64,000 bases of DNA, from assembly GCF_000330505.1 (NCBI RefSeq), contig NW_004443593.1:3516-67515 (forward strand), read 5' to 3'. Below are positions 44,568-56,417 of this stretch, in pieces (within the stretch, counting starts at the first letter, position 1; each line of letters opens with the position of its first letter). The DNA is from Entamoeba invadens IP1. Its lineage: Eukaryota > Evosea > Mastigamoebida > Endamoebidae. The notes below the pieces were generated by a model, which was not told the origin of the DNA, ran no database searches, and was given only the letters and a program-made list of their open reading frames with translations. Made by a program: the position numbers and the translations under genes.

Positions 44568-46782
44568 TTTTTTAAGATTAAAATATAATATATGTTAAAA
44601 TTAATTTTTAAAAATAGTATGTAACATGAAAACAATTTTAAAAATTATTCGAAATATTCCAAATGTAATTAATTTTTAATAAATTATTATAGTTATTTTA
44701 ATAATAAATTTATAATATAAATAATTTATTTATTTTAAACATGTTTATATTCATAATTATTAAAATGAATTGATAACAATGTAATTTTTTAAAAAGAATG
44801 TTATTATAAAAAATATTTTTAATAATAAATTAGGTTTTTTATATATTATTTTGGATATTATTTTGCTCCGAGCCATGTAATCCAATAACAAGTCAAATTG
44901 GAAATGCATAATTGAATTCTTGGTGTTTTTGGATATTATTATAATTACAAAAACAAAAAACTTTGAATTCATCATTGAAAACCAAAATCATAAATTAAAT
45001 ACTTTTTGTCTTGTATAATTTGATATATTTATCAACATTGTTTTCAATTTATGTTATAATAAAAATGTAATAAATTTAAAATTATAATTTGACAAACAAA
45101 TTTGTTTAACACGTTGGAGCTTTGTTTTTTTAGTTTTATATGAAAAAATAAAAAATTTGGTGTTTTATTAATTATGCCAAGTGCAAAAAATAAAAAATAA
45201 AGGAAACCCCCGTTTGAGCTCTTTTGTGGATTATTATCCTTGCGATTTCAGTATAATTAATATTTAAATGAAAACCAAAATTAATAAGATATTCGAATTA
45301 TTGTTATTTTTAACCATCTCAGAGTGTTTCATAATAAAAAACAGAATGCTCAGACGACGAACGTTTGTAATAAACTTTTTGTCTACCACTCATACATTTC
45401 ATCAACTTGATTCATAATAAATGTATTGAGTGTTTTTTAAAAATCAAATGAACAAACTCTCACGATGAGATATTGGCTCTTTAATGTACCTTTTTCGACA
45501 ACTATCGCTAAAATTAAGTATCTTCATCATAATATTCAAGGTTAAAATTACTAAAAAAAATCAACACAAATTATTATTGTTCTAACTTTTAGTTTTTAAT
45601 AATCAGTGGAATCATCTTCATTAAGGACTGATCAGATATTATCGTTTTGAATTTTGGAGATTATTCAATTAAAATGTTATTCAAAAATATTTATGTTTTA
45701 ATGGTTCGGCAAAATAGTATGTTGTGTTTTAATAAAAAAATTTCTGGGAAAAAACACACAATAAATTCCAACGTGTTAAATAAATATTTTTGGACCAAAA
45801 AAATAAAAATTTGTTTTTTATATATACAGTAGTTTAAATGAAAGTCTTAATTTGAAAAAGTATATAATTTTAAGGGTTTGGCAAATGTAAAATTTTTGTG
45901 AGCTTACTAAAATCAAGACAACTAACAACCATGTAGGTAATTTATAATATCCAGCTCATTCATTGTAATATTATTACAAAATAACCTTTCAAGAGCAGTT
46001 AATTTTAAACTAAATATAGTTTTTTATATAGCGGTATTTAATGTTTGATCGGTAGGGTGCGCAATCGTGTGAGTAATTTTTCATTTTTATGAAATCTTTT
46101 TTTCATTGTAAAAAATCGTGAAATATGTCATTTTATTTTTTAATTAATAAAAATTAGCATAAATTGTAAAATCTGCTTTTATATTAAAGTGTAAACAGTA
46201 TTCGATTAAAAGTAAATAAACTTTCTATTTGTCCCAAAAGTTGATAAAAAACAAATAAAAATTAAAAACAACATTTATGATATTTTGTATTTATTAAAAG
46301 ACAAATTAGAACGATTGAAAGAAAAATAAGATAACAAAATAAATTTTTGTTATATAACATAATAGATAAAAAATTGACAGCAATTTTTATAATTTGGTAT
46401 AAACAACACATTGTTTTTTTTCCAACTTTATTGTAAAATTCTTTAAAAACAACACAAGCAACTTAACACGTTAGATTTATTTTTGTTTTTTTAATTCTTG
46501 AAAAAATAACCAAAATTATATTTTTGCCCAACAAATAACGAAAGATGGAAAATAGAAAGTTGTTTATCAAATAGTTAAATATACATATATTTAAACTATA
46601 ATTATTAAGTATTCATATACAATAATAATATATACGATTTTTATTAAAAAAATTTTACTAAATATTATATGTTCTTTTTTGTTTTATTTTATTTTAAAAA
46701 ACAAAACAAAAAACAGAATGGATTATAAGACTAATAAAATATATTTCTCGTTTTTTTAAATTGTGTTTTGAGTTGGAAGTTG
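44568..46782. other. Gene-poor stretch with one possible coding relic
   Basis: No supported gene. Around 45174-45250 a short frame (MPSAKNKK, stop, RKPPFELFCG) resembles the relic at 24305. Further right, short frames up to 45540 may be decayed coding sequence, but no family can be named. Confidence 0.5.
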
Positions 46783-47305
46783 TTAAGTTTTTTTTATCAT
46801 TTTAGTAAACTTTATGTAGTTTTGCTCGCAGACAGCGTGTTGCAGATACATTTCAGCAACCTGCTTTCTTGGCGCCTCTTCACTGAAGTTGAATAGTTGC
46901 TTGTACTTGTCTGGATCCAGGCCAAGAAATCCGTCGAATAGCCAAAAGAGGAGGTTGTCTCTGACTGAGAGAACAACGAATGTCTTTATCTTCCCAATCA
47001 CAAACAATGTCATTCTTTTTTTGATAACTTGAAACAGTTGTTCTGCCATTGCAGCAACTTTGTTGCCACGTTCACCAACGTTTCCTGTGGCATTTTTTGC
47101 GGATCTTATGGTTGCCCAAAAGTCGTCGACCAATTTGTTTGTGCACTCTATTTTCGGTTTGTTGATGAATCCCTGAAAAAAAAACCAAGGTGTTTTTATG
47201 TCTTGGTTGTTGAACATCTACAAAATCAATAACGACTTTTCCGGTTGTCAACTCGACAAGATTGAACCAGAAGCCGACAAGCGCCTCAATGAACGATTTT
47301 GCCAT
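46783..47305 (-). pseudogene. Orphan C-terminal piece of a dynamin-like GTPase (GED region), two exons
   Basis: Exon 1 (47305-47222, 28 codons) and exon 2 (47172-46783) are joined by removing a 49-base interval. The 157-residue product ends in a segment whose helical pattern fits the dynamin GTPase effector domain. QVIKKRMTLFVIGKIKTFVV is followed by SVRDNLL, a divergent loop, and SEEAPRKQVAEMYLQHA, corresponding to the family's V-R-K ... K-D-x-L ... E-x-x-x-R-K-x-x-x-x-x-L order. No GTPase motifs (G1-G4) are present upstream, and an in-frame stop lies just before 47323. It is therefore a fragment, not a full dynamin. The G+C content is visibly higher than the neighbours', which supports a coding origin. 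Identification is by pattern, not by search. Confidence 0.55.
47173..47221 (-). other. Predicted intron in the dynamin-like fragment
   Basis: Reads GTAGATGTTC ... TTTTTTTCAG on the minus strand and falls between codons. The 5' end departs from the usual GTTTGT. A frameshift in the T-rich tract is an alternative explanation for the frame change. Confidence 0.5.
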
Positions 47306-48162
47306 CGCTCTGCGTTCCAACAACGACGATTTTTAGTGCATATATTGGCAAGTCATAATGGAGACTATCCGGCTGGCCTCATGCTTTCGAATATGAATAG
47401 AAAGCCCAGAAAAATCAACTGATGAGGCTTTTCAAAAACAAAGTCAGAAAATTTAAGGTACAGTAAAGAAAACAAATGTTGTAAACCTGGTATATATCGG
47501 TTGTTTCTAAAATAAACGGGAAACTTTTTTAATTTATTTCTAATATCCCGTTTTTGTATGCATTTATATTTCCGTTATAAATAAATGACTAAATATTCGG
47601 GATTGTATCCTATTTTATAGTCTTTTTAGAGAAAAAGTTGTGTGGCAAAAAAGTTGCAAAAAATGAAACAGGTTTGGTGGAGTTTTTTTTTCCAAAGGAT
47701 GGCAAAAAAAACAATTTTTTCTTTTAGTCTATAAAAAATAAAAGGGAGAATAGTAAAAGTGTTAATAATTAAATTACAAACACCCTTTAAACTTTAAGAC
47801 ACCGTTTAAATGCTATATCAATAGTGTAGTAATAAACATGATAGACACAAAAAGTGAACGCATTAAAATTGTTTTTTAATAAAAAGATATGAGTGATTTG
47901 TATTTTATTGTAATTAAGGACGACTTTGACATTCTTTTGATTCAACAAAATACAACAATAAAAACAAAAAGTTTTCGTTTAAATAGATCAATTTGTATAT
48001 GGTAATAATATTAAAAAATAAAAACAAAGATGGTTAATTGTTAAAATGTCAATAAAAAGATTATTACAACAATCTCTGTGTGTTTCAACAACTTACGGTC
48101 ACTAGAGACTATTGTTTTTTTTTGTTGAAGTTATTATAATGTATATAATTATATATATATTA
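47306..48162. other. Gene-free stretch
   Basis: Upstream of the dynamin-like fragment a short minus-strand frame (about 47310-47400, GLSIHIRKHEASRIVSI) may be more of the same gene, but it is not continuous with it. The remainder shows nothing recognisable. Confidence 0.45.
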
Positions 48163-49040
48163 ACTGTTTTTCAAAACTCTGTACTGGAATGACCCAATTT
48201 ATTGGACTTATTATTCCTAAATAATTTTTCCTTTGCTTAACCCTCATTTTTTGTTATAAATATTTACTCGAAAAAAACAAGATAACGAACCTGAGTTTAT
48301 TTAATTTTACTTGACAAAGAAATTTTGCACCAAAAATTTACTTGAAAAATATAAAAAACAAACTTGGGATAAAAATTTTGATTACCATAACACATTTTTT
48401 GCCAAAAAACGTATAATTCAACTTTATAATTCGATGTCTATGTTTATAGAATCACCAAGTTGTGTTTTGGATAAAAATAAAAAGTACTAATGAATAAAAC
48501 AAGTATTGAGAGAAGATAAATCGGTTAAGACTATACGATTGAAAAGTTTTATATTTTTGAATTGTTTATTTTATTTTAGACTCTTTTCATTAATAACCTT
48601 GATTGTTTAATGTTTCTTTTATGTTATCGATGACTTTTTTAATTGTTGAAATAAACAAAAACTTATTATTAATTAAAGTGTTGCATCATTTGATGCAATA
48701 ATGTCCTTCATCACAACATTAGTTTATTGTTATATTGTCGTTTATCTTGTGTTTATTTGAAACATGTTGTTTTACTCACGTTTAGTTACACAATGGATCA
48801 CTAACAAATAACGAACCTGGAAAATAGGGGAATATTTACCCAATATTTGGGTGATTTCCCGATTTTTTGTTCGATAATTAAAACTGTATTGGTTTTTAAG
48901 GGTTTAAAACTGTGTACTGTTGTTGGTTCAACAAACAGGAAAATAAAAAATAAAACGAATAAAAAATAGTAAATAATGGGAAATTGGGGTGAAGGGTTTA
49001 TATAAATTTTGGAAACGGTACAGAGTTTTGAAATACAGTT
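48163..49040. mobile_element. Non-autonomous mariner-derived element, about 0.88 kb
   Basis: Left tip ACTGTTTTTCAAAACTCTGTAC (after TA) and right tip, read inward, AACTGTATTTCAAAACTCTG (before TA) are inverted copies. They belong to the same family as the ends of the mariner at 50834-52530. There is no transposase inside. A GATAACGAACCTG-type block appears twice in the interior (about 48281 and 48805) as a direct repeat. Presumably mobilised in trans by a related mariner. Confidence 0.7.
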
Positions 49041-49069
49041 TACAAGCACATAAAAATTAAAAAAAATCA

Positions 49070-49430
49070 AGGAAAGTTTGTCGATTGTAAAACTCTTGTG
49101 TTCAAATGTATAACTGACCTTCTATTTTTGACTTGCAGTTTTGTGTCATTTACGCGCACGTTTCCGTGGCCGAGTTTAACGAATAATAAAAATTGAACAA
49201 AATGTATTATTCGAAAAGACAAAGTTGAGGTGTGATGCTTGCAAGAGGCATTGTTGCTAAAACATATGTTCTCTATGTTTAGTGTCGCGGAAATGTGCGC
49301 GTAAACGACACAAAACGACGATTAATAAGTTGTGTGTTAATTCACGACGTATTCTCGAATTTAAAAAAGTCAAGAAATGAATTGATTCATAAATCTTAGT
49401 TGTTTTTGTTATAATGTCTTATTATAATAT
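49070..49430 (-). repeat. Interspersed repeat with internal inverted repeats, copy 2
   Basis: The counterpart of 29640-30000 in opposite orientation. Within it, 49138-49170 (GTTTTGTGTCATTTACGCGC) and 49283-49316 form a strong inverted pair spanning 179 bases. The pair is rich in CG dinucleotides compared with the surroundings. Confidence 0.65.
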
Positions 49431-50833
49431 TACTAAGATCTTTGCAAAAAAATGTCGTCAGAAATGTAAACGGTTTTTTCAGTTATTTTTAAAAAAACAA
49501 ATTGCAATACTTATTTTTTTAACAGCAAAAGATTTTTTATAAAACAAAAAAATACCGTCATTATTCGATCATACTTAAGGGATTCATGAGGATTGTTAAT
49601 TTTTCTGAGGATGGTAAATATCTTAAACATAATTTCTTTCAATTTAGATTTTTTTTGCCTAAGATCAAATTATATTTTGAAATATGTGATTTTCTTTAAA
49701 AATGCTATTTATGGATTTTTTGAAAGATGATTCTTTCAGTTGATTTTTACAAAAAATTAATCTATTTCTATTTTTTGATTTACCACTTGACTAACCTTGG
49801 TTTAAATGAAAACATTTGACAGACATTTAAATTATCGAAAAAGTCGATTTTTTAATCAAAATCACAAAACAAATTAATCAAACAATTTTTAATCTTTTTC
49901 ACAAAAAATACAATTTATTATAAATCAATTCATGATATTTCAAACAATAAAAATTGATAGCAAATAACGTATTAATAACGTATACTCTATGCGATAACAA
50001 TTTATGTATTTGCGCAAATTCAAAACGCGAGGTTTTGAAGATCGATAAAACAATGATTGATAAATAAACAAATTTTTAAAATAAAATCATTTTTGATTTA
50101 AACGGTTTTATTTATATTTCAAAACATATACACACAAGAAATATATGTTTATATTATTTTTTATACAATATCAATTCTCAATAGAAATGTGTTCAATTTA
50201 TTAATCAATTTTATATATTATTTGGCGTTTTTGTTGTGTTTTGACGATTTTTGATATAATCAATTATCAAAACCCACTTTATAATAATTCTTTGAAAATA
50301 CAATGTTAAATATAGATTTTAAAATCAATAGTGGCAGTGCTATAAATATCTCTGATGATGGTAAGTCGTGTAACAAACAGACATTATCAACACAGACTTA
50401 AACATCTAAAAAGTGAAATGACGTGTTCCCATATTTAAAAATAGTAACTTACTCAATATACATTTCAGACAGATGTAAAAGTGTAAACTTTCTATTTCTG
50501 TCATCCTCAGAAAATAATTGCCATCCTCAGAACTGTAAATCTGTTTAAAACACAAGTTAATATCAAAATGAAACAATCATATTAAAATATACACAACATG
50601 ATTAACTTTGTTATTATAATAAATTTGAATAATTGCATAAATTACAAAAATATTTATAAATTTGTTATTTTAAAATCACATTTTTAGAAAATCAGTGTTT
50701 TCGACTTTTTCAATTTTCATTTTGATAAAAAAACAATTATCAATTTAAATGTAAATTTTAATTATTGTGTTATAAAGACGGATTCGGAAATAATTTCAAT
50801 AAGTATATAATCATAATATGAACAAGTTTAATA
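49431..50833. other. Gene-free stretch with inverted TTTTCTGAGGATG motifs
   Basis: No supported gene. TTTTCTGAGGATG at about 49602-49614 is inverted at about 50502-50514, with another CATCCTCAG just after. This could mark a small degenerate element, but the boundaries are unclear. Confidence 0.4.
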
Positions 50834-52530
50834 AACTGTATTTCAAAAGTAAGTACTACCGCTAAAAATTGAGAAACTATTATTAGCTGTTTTCCCGTTT
50901 TATTGTTATTAAAGACTTTGTTTTATTATTTATCTTTTTAAAAAAAACAAAAAACGGTACCGACTTTTTTGACCTAAAAAAACAAACAAATTATATTATT
51001 TTCGTAATTTTTCGGGCATTTGTCGAAACGTTGGGAAGTCTTTTGCAATTTTTCTAAGACAGTTATTTCTTTTCGAGTCAAAATAATGAAAACAATTTGA
51101 ATACATATAAAAAAACAAACAAACATCCTCTGAAGACGAACAAAGAAATGATAAAACGAGTTCAAAAAGAAAAAAATAAAAAAAATTGATAACGGATTAA
51201 AGCAAGTGTCCGATAAATTCGCCGTTGTTTTCCTTGCACAATTCAAACCTTTTTGGAATCGACATTATGTAGTTATCAATTGTCTCAAGAGGTATTGAAT
51301 CCCAAGCCCTTTCAAGAGCCTCTTTGAGTTCTTCAATGTTCTCGAAGATTTCCTTTTCTTTTCTTACTAAGGTGTCCAAGTATTGCCATAAGTGTTCAAT
51401 TGGGCTGAGGTCGGGGCTATTTGCAGGCCATTCTTTCAGTAGTCGAACCATGAGCTTCGGGTCCAAGCCTTCAAACCATTCAATTGTGTTTTTCGCTGTG
51501 TGGGGTCTTGCACCATCTTGTTGAAACACCATCCCGTGTTTGTACACCTTCTTCGCGTTTTCAAACACTCTTGATTCGGCCAACATTTTTTGATAGTTTA
51601 CCGCGTTCAGTGTTCCGTCGACGAAAACGAGTTTTGACTTGAAATGACGCCCAATTGCTGCCCACACCATCACACCCCGATTGAACTTGGGAGTTGGCAC
51701 AAACGCCTCCTTATCAAGATCTCCACGTCTTCTCCAAACATATTTTCCGTCAGAGTATAAACAAAAACGACTCTCGTCGGAAATGAGAGTGTTTTTGGTC
51801 CACGTCAAAATACGCTTTGCGTTTGCCAGCTGTTTTTTTAACAAAATAAGTCTTTTTGTTATGTGTAATGGTTTCAGAGCCGGCATTTTTTTCTGCTTTG
51901 CAAACACAAATTTGTTCTCTTTTCTAAGACGATAGACACTTGAAAGAGAAACTTTAACATCGTTGGAAACCATAAGACAAGAAGAAGATGGGTTAGTTAA
52001 TGTTCGTGTGACAACACTTTGAGCAACATTAACACTGATGTTTTTTGGTCTTCCCATCTTCTTTGGCTTTGTCTCCTCTCCCCTTTTGATACTAGCTATT
52101 TTTGTTTTGGAAACTCCACAAAGCAGTTGGATCTCGCGATATGACAGTCCTCTTTCCAAAGCCATCTTGACCCTCTCATTCTTCCCTTCTTGCTCGCGTT
52201 CATAACTTTTTCTTGGTTTAGACATGATTATTTAGTTTTTTTTGTTATTCAAATTGTTTTGGGTTTCAAAATTAATGTTTCTAACTTTTCGGCAAAATCG
52301 ATTATTTTGTCAAGTCTTTTTTTCGTTGAAGAAAGTTATTTAGAAATTTGGAGGGAAAAATAATGCGAATATTTTGTTTGTTCGAGAAAAGATAAAAGTG
52401 GAAGACAGTTATTTGAAAAATAAGACAAAGAAAAATGAATAAAAAACAGAGGTAAAAGAAAAGAAAAAAAATGGGTTGTTTATTTAGCAAATATTGGGGT
52501 AATTTCGGTACCGACTTTTGGAAAACAGTT
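50834..52530 (-). mobile_element. mariner/Tc1-like DNA transposon, 1.7 kb, with an open transposase
   Basis: Tips AACTGTATTTCAAAAGT (left) and AACTGTTTTCCAAAAGT (right, read inward), each flanked by TA (50832-50833 and 52531-52532). One uninterrupted transposase lies inside on the minus strand. Length, ends and target duplication are standard for the superfamily. The ends differ at several positions, so the copy is not brand new. Confidence 0.88.
51197..52225 (-). CDS. mariner/Tc1-like transposase with DD39E spacing
   Basis: 342 residues, the normal length, with no interruption. Residues 1-110 hold two helix-turn-helix units (YREIQLLCGVSKTKIASIKR; KVSLSSVYRLRKENKF) joined by a GRPKN hook. 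The catalytic core has LISDESRF (Asp near 150), VFQQDGARPHTAK (Asp near 237) and NSPDLSPIEHLW (Glu near 277). Counting directly, 39 residues separate the second Asp from the Glu, versus 34 in classical Tc1 and mariner, because the loop before EWP is longer (LDPKLMVRLLKEWP). The enzyme would bind the TA-flanked ends and cut and paste the element. The ATG at 52225 lies about 300 bases inside the right end. The G+C content is higher than the flanks'. Confidence 0.94.
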   Translation of the reverse strand: MSKPRKSYEREQEGKNERVKMALERGLSYREIQLLCGVSKTKIASIKRGEETKPKKMGRPKNISVNVAQSVVTRTLTNPSSSCLMVSNDVKVSLSSVYRLRKENKFVFAKQKKMPALKPLHITKRLILLKKQLANAKRILTWTKNTLISDESRFCLYSDGKYVWRRRGDLDKEAFVPTPKFNRGVMVWAAIGRHFKSKLVFVDGTLNAVNYQKMLAESRVFENAKKVYKHGMVFQQDGARPHTAKNTIEWFEGLDPKLMVRLLKEWPANSPDLSPIEHLWQYLDTLVRKEKEIFENIEELKEALERAWDSIPLETIDNYIMSIPKRFELCKENNGEFIGHLL

Positions 52531-53304
52531 TACATGTTTTGTTATTTCCCGTCTCAAGTTCGCGAGATATAATTATTGTTTTTGTTTACTGATTATTGTG
52601 GCGATTTTTTGATTGTATTTAATCTTTTGGCATTTATGACAAATTATTACCATTATTTAAAATTTGGACTTTGACTCGAAATATTAAGTGTAAATTATAA
52701 CTTGAGTTATGAAAGTGGGCCTTATGTAGAACTGAACCTTATGGATTTGATTTTTGTATCCTCAGAAAAATATTTTTTAATAAGGATAGCTTTAATCCTG
52801 AGGATACACCTTATCCTCAAGAAACCCTTTAGACAAAAAATTTTATTATGGCAAAAATTACCAATTATATTGTCTGACCTATTCCATAGACTTTTCAAAA
52901 ATGAAAATTCATGAGAAAGAAATTTTACTAGTAAAAATTATAATATCGGATATTAACAATGGATAGTTTTAATTTTTGAATTTATATAATAATGAAACAA
53001 TTAAATATAGTTTAAAACATTTTAAACTAAATGACAAAAACAACTATATGTTTATTCTATACTTACATACATACAAACAACACAAAAATGTTTTATAAAT
53101 CAAAAATACAATTTAAAAAAAAGCTAATATACAGACCCAACTACTTTATTATTAGAAAACAAACAAAACTTTTGTTTAAAATATTATTTTAAAACATTAA
53201 CCTTACGAAGTGAAAACTGGATAAAAAATATCAAGTTCGTTTTTTTAAAAATAAGTCACTTTTTCTATTTTTACGTTTTGAACTATATAGAACTTTATAT
53301 AAAA
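52531..53304. other. Gene-free stretch
   Basis: Contains an inverted GTATCCTCAG / CTGAGGATAC pair at 52756-52765 and 52798-52807, related to the CATCCTCAG motifs near 49.6 and 50.5 kb. No supported ORF. The piggyBac left terminal repeat should lie here but was not recognised. Confidence 0.45.
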
Positions 53305-55187
53305 ATGACGAGCTAATTTTTTTTGCCAAACGAAAATGACATTGACGAGTATGACAGCTGCTCTGAAGATGCAATTTATAGTGACGATAATAGTGAAGAC
53401 CACTTAAATTATGAAAGTACTGAATAATTAAATCAAATTCTCATGACTCAACTTCAACAAGAACAACAACTGAAAGTGTATAACACACAAAACACTCTAT
53501 TACAAGATTATAATCAACAAACACAAGAACAACAAGTAAGAAATACATTAGTTCCCCATTCGTGTAATGACCCAAATTGTTTGAAATGTTGGCAGGAATT
53601 ACCTTTTCAGGATGTTGATATTGGAGAGAGTTGTTTCTTTCATGACAAATCCGCCAAACCAAAAAATGATAATATAGAAAGAGAAATTGATTCTTTTAAC
53701 ATTTTTTTTGATGCTAATTGTCTTCAAATTATTACTAATAATACCAACAAATATGCATCTTTCAAATTTTTGCGATCCTGGAAAAATGCCACACAAAAAA
53801 AAATGAATGCTTTTCTTTCTGTTGCGATAAAGGAGGGGATCAACGATGATGTCAAGAAACCAATACACGAATTGTATACTACAGAGGCATCTCCATTTTA
53901 TCTTGCAATGTTTTGTGAATACCGACTAAAGCTATTATTTCAAAACATTCATTTTGATGATAAAATAACAAGAGAAGAACGAAAAATTAAAACAAAAAGA
54001 AAGGATGTTGCCATCAATGAACTGTTTGATTTGATAAATTTCAACTTTCAAACATCTATGATTGTTGGGAAGAATGTGGTTATTGATGAAATGATGTGTC
54101 CATTTTATGGAAGATGTCCATTTAAAGTTTATATGCCTGCAAAACCAGATCGTTATGGTATAAAAACATACGCTGTTGTGGATTGTTACACAACTTATGT
54201 TTCAAAACTTAAATTGTATTGTGGTTCAGAATTCTCACAAAAAGTGACACCAAAATTAACTACAACTATTCCAGTTTTTTACGGCCCATCAAAAAGACCA
54301 ACTATTATTGAATTGAACAGTTTCGAAAAAAAGCCAAAAAAGAAAAGGGTAAAAGTACTCCTATTTCAATAACAGTTCTAAGCTTGATGGAACATTTGTT
54401 TGGGGAAAACAGAGTTTTGTGTTGTGATAACTTTTTCGGAACGTGTGATTTACTTCAAGAATTGATGAAACATAAAGTTTATTTTATTGGGACGGTTCGG
54501 CAAATACGTTTCAAAATTTGCAAAAAGATTCAGGAAAATTTGGAAGACCGATGTGTTCTTTTTCGTCATTCAAATTTAAAATGGTTCATGTTGGGTTTCA
54601 AAGAAAAGGAAAGTAAACAACGAATTTGTTTTGTAACAACAAAAAATCAGAAAACTACAATTGATATAAATACGAGAATTCCACAAACGATATTTGAGTA
54701 TAACAAAATGAAAGGGGGGTAGATATGGTTGATAAAATCTGTTCATCTCATACAACAAGAAGGATTTCGAGAAGGTGGACAGTCTCTTATTTTTGGTTTT
54801 TGTTGGATTTATGTGTGCATAATGCTTTCGTGATGTGGAAAATAAAACACCAAGATGCAGATAAACGAAATTTCATCAACAACCTGTGTTTTCAAATGGC
54901 CAGCCCATATAAGACTTAAAAACAGAGAAAAAATGACAATGAAAAGGGAAACCAAACTAAGACAAATTGGATTCGATATTCAACTCCCCGGACCTCCAAA
55001 GATTTTGTATTTGACAAGTTCTGGCAAAAAACAGTCTGGGTGGTGTAAAACATGTAAAGCTAAAGGTATTTCTGTAAAAACATATTCTGTGTGTCACGTT
55101 TGCAGCAAAAATATACCAATTTGGACATGTGGTAAGTGTGGAAATTGGGTTTATAGAAACTGTTTCAATTGTATGAAAACTAAATGA
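53305..55187 (+). pseudogene. piggyBac-type transposase with stops and frameshifts
   Basis: An acidic N-terminus typical of the family (NDIDEYDSCSEDAIYSDD) starts at the ATG at 53305 but carries in-frame TAA at 53314 and near 53428. The core frame (53443-54372) has NVVIDEMMCPFYGRC (first Asp) and KTYAVVDCYT. The next frame (54384-54722) has LCCDNFFGTCDLL (second Asp). After a run of six G (54715-54720) the frame changes again and gives GVDMVDK (third Asp). Near 54900 it shifts once more to the C-terminal Cys-rich finger (WCKTCKAKG ... CHVCSKNIPIWTCGKCG) ending at 55187. Domain order and catalytic positions are those of piggyBac (TTAA-specific) transposases. At least five lesions make this copy inactive. 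Terminal repeats were not identified. Confidence 0.88.
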
Positions 55188-55367
55188 TATTATGTTTTTG
55201 AATTTGTTTTTAATTGTTCTAAAAATATAATCGATCTCGATAAATTTTATCCAGATTTCACCTTCCCACAAAAAAAGTTGATTCAGTTGACTTGCTAAGG
55301 TTAAAATATTTGTTTTTGTGAAACAATAATAATAAAACACAAATGAATTAATTTATTAGGATAATCT

Positions 55368-55597
55368 GATACAGCTCTCTTTGAATCCTTTGCTAGAAAG
55401 GTTAATAACTGGTTATTGAACACCAACAGTATGATACAAGAGGTATACCAAATTTGTATAACTTGTGAAACTAGCTAAAAGACGGTGAATATGTTGATGT
55501 ATTCTTTGGCCGAGACAATTACGACAATGAACAAGACACGGCAGAGCGAATCAACCAAATCAATTTAATTAAAAAGATTGATAATTTGTTTTTATAG
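55368..55597 (+). pseudogene. Short relic of an unrecognised gene
   Basis: Two coherent pieces in different frames: DTALFESFARKVNNWLLNTN from 55368, and DGEYVDVFFGRDNYDNEQDT from 55481 to a stop at 55597. Both have normal protein composition and stand out from the A+T-rich surroundings. No start codon and no named family; probably the end of a decayed host gene. Confidence 0.35.
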
Positions 55598-56417
55598 TAT
55601 GGCCTCAAAAATTATAAATTTATAATAAATTAACCATTTTAATGTTATATCAATCAGAAAAATAAATATTGAAACTTAAGTATTTTACTTGTTTTTTATT
55701 CAAAAAAAACATTTGACGTGTTTGCCATGTTTTTCCAAGTGCCCATTCTTATTTATCGCCAAACTCTTTATTTCATTGGGCAGTATTCAAATCTATATGT
55801 TTCTTCGCTAATAATACACTCTTAATATTGTGTTGGTGTGGTATGAGAACTTTAAAACTACTGATGATCATATTAAAAAAATGGGTAAATTAGGACTACG
55901 ATTAAAAAGTGGTGTTTGTATGTAAAAAAAAACATTATCATAATTTAAGATAGTTATTAATAAAAACAATATTTATTAGTATTAATTTATTAAAATTACT
56001 AAAAATACAAATTAATTAGAAATAATTAGAAATCCAATTTAAAATTTCAAAGCTATTCCAATTAATAAAATATACACGAAGTTGATATTGTATAATGATT
56101 AGTTTATTTGTGAGTCTTTTATCACACACTCAAGCTACATTTGTCATGTCATTTTATTTCACTGAATCCGTCACATTCGTTGTCATACAAAATTGTGTTA
56201 ACTTTAGGAACTTTTCTAGTCATTTCAAGACTTCAAAACAATCGTGATATTTAATACCAACAACAATATGTGTGTATTTTTTACATTAGAATTTATGAAT
56301 AATTTATAATAACTTATAAATTATCTCTTTGTAGTAAAGTGCATCGACGCGAGTGTTACATTATTTTTTATAACAAAGGAATTAATAAACATTTAAAGCT
56401 TTTCTTACTGTCAATAT
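55598..56417. other. Gene-free stretch
   Basis: No supported ORF. A hAT end for the neighbouring pseudogene may lie here, but I could not pair it with the other side. Confidence 0.55.

Noticed and set aside
47029..47422. Plus-strand ORFs opposite the dynamin-like fragment
   Set aside because: They lack family features, while the minus strand gives a continuous helical effector-domain pattern across a plausible intron.
50304..50390. Short ORF with a GTAAGT-like splice site
   Set aside because: Only about 18 codons before the putative site, and no coherent downstream exon was found.
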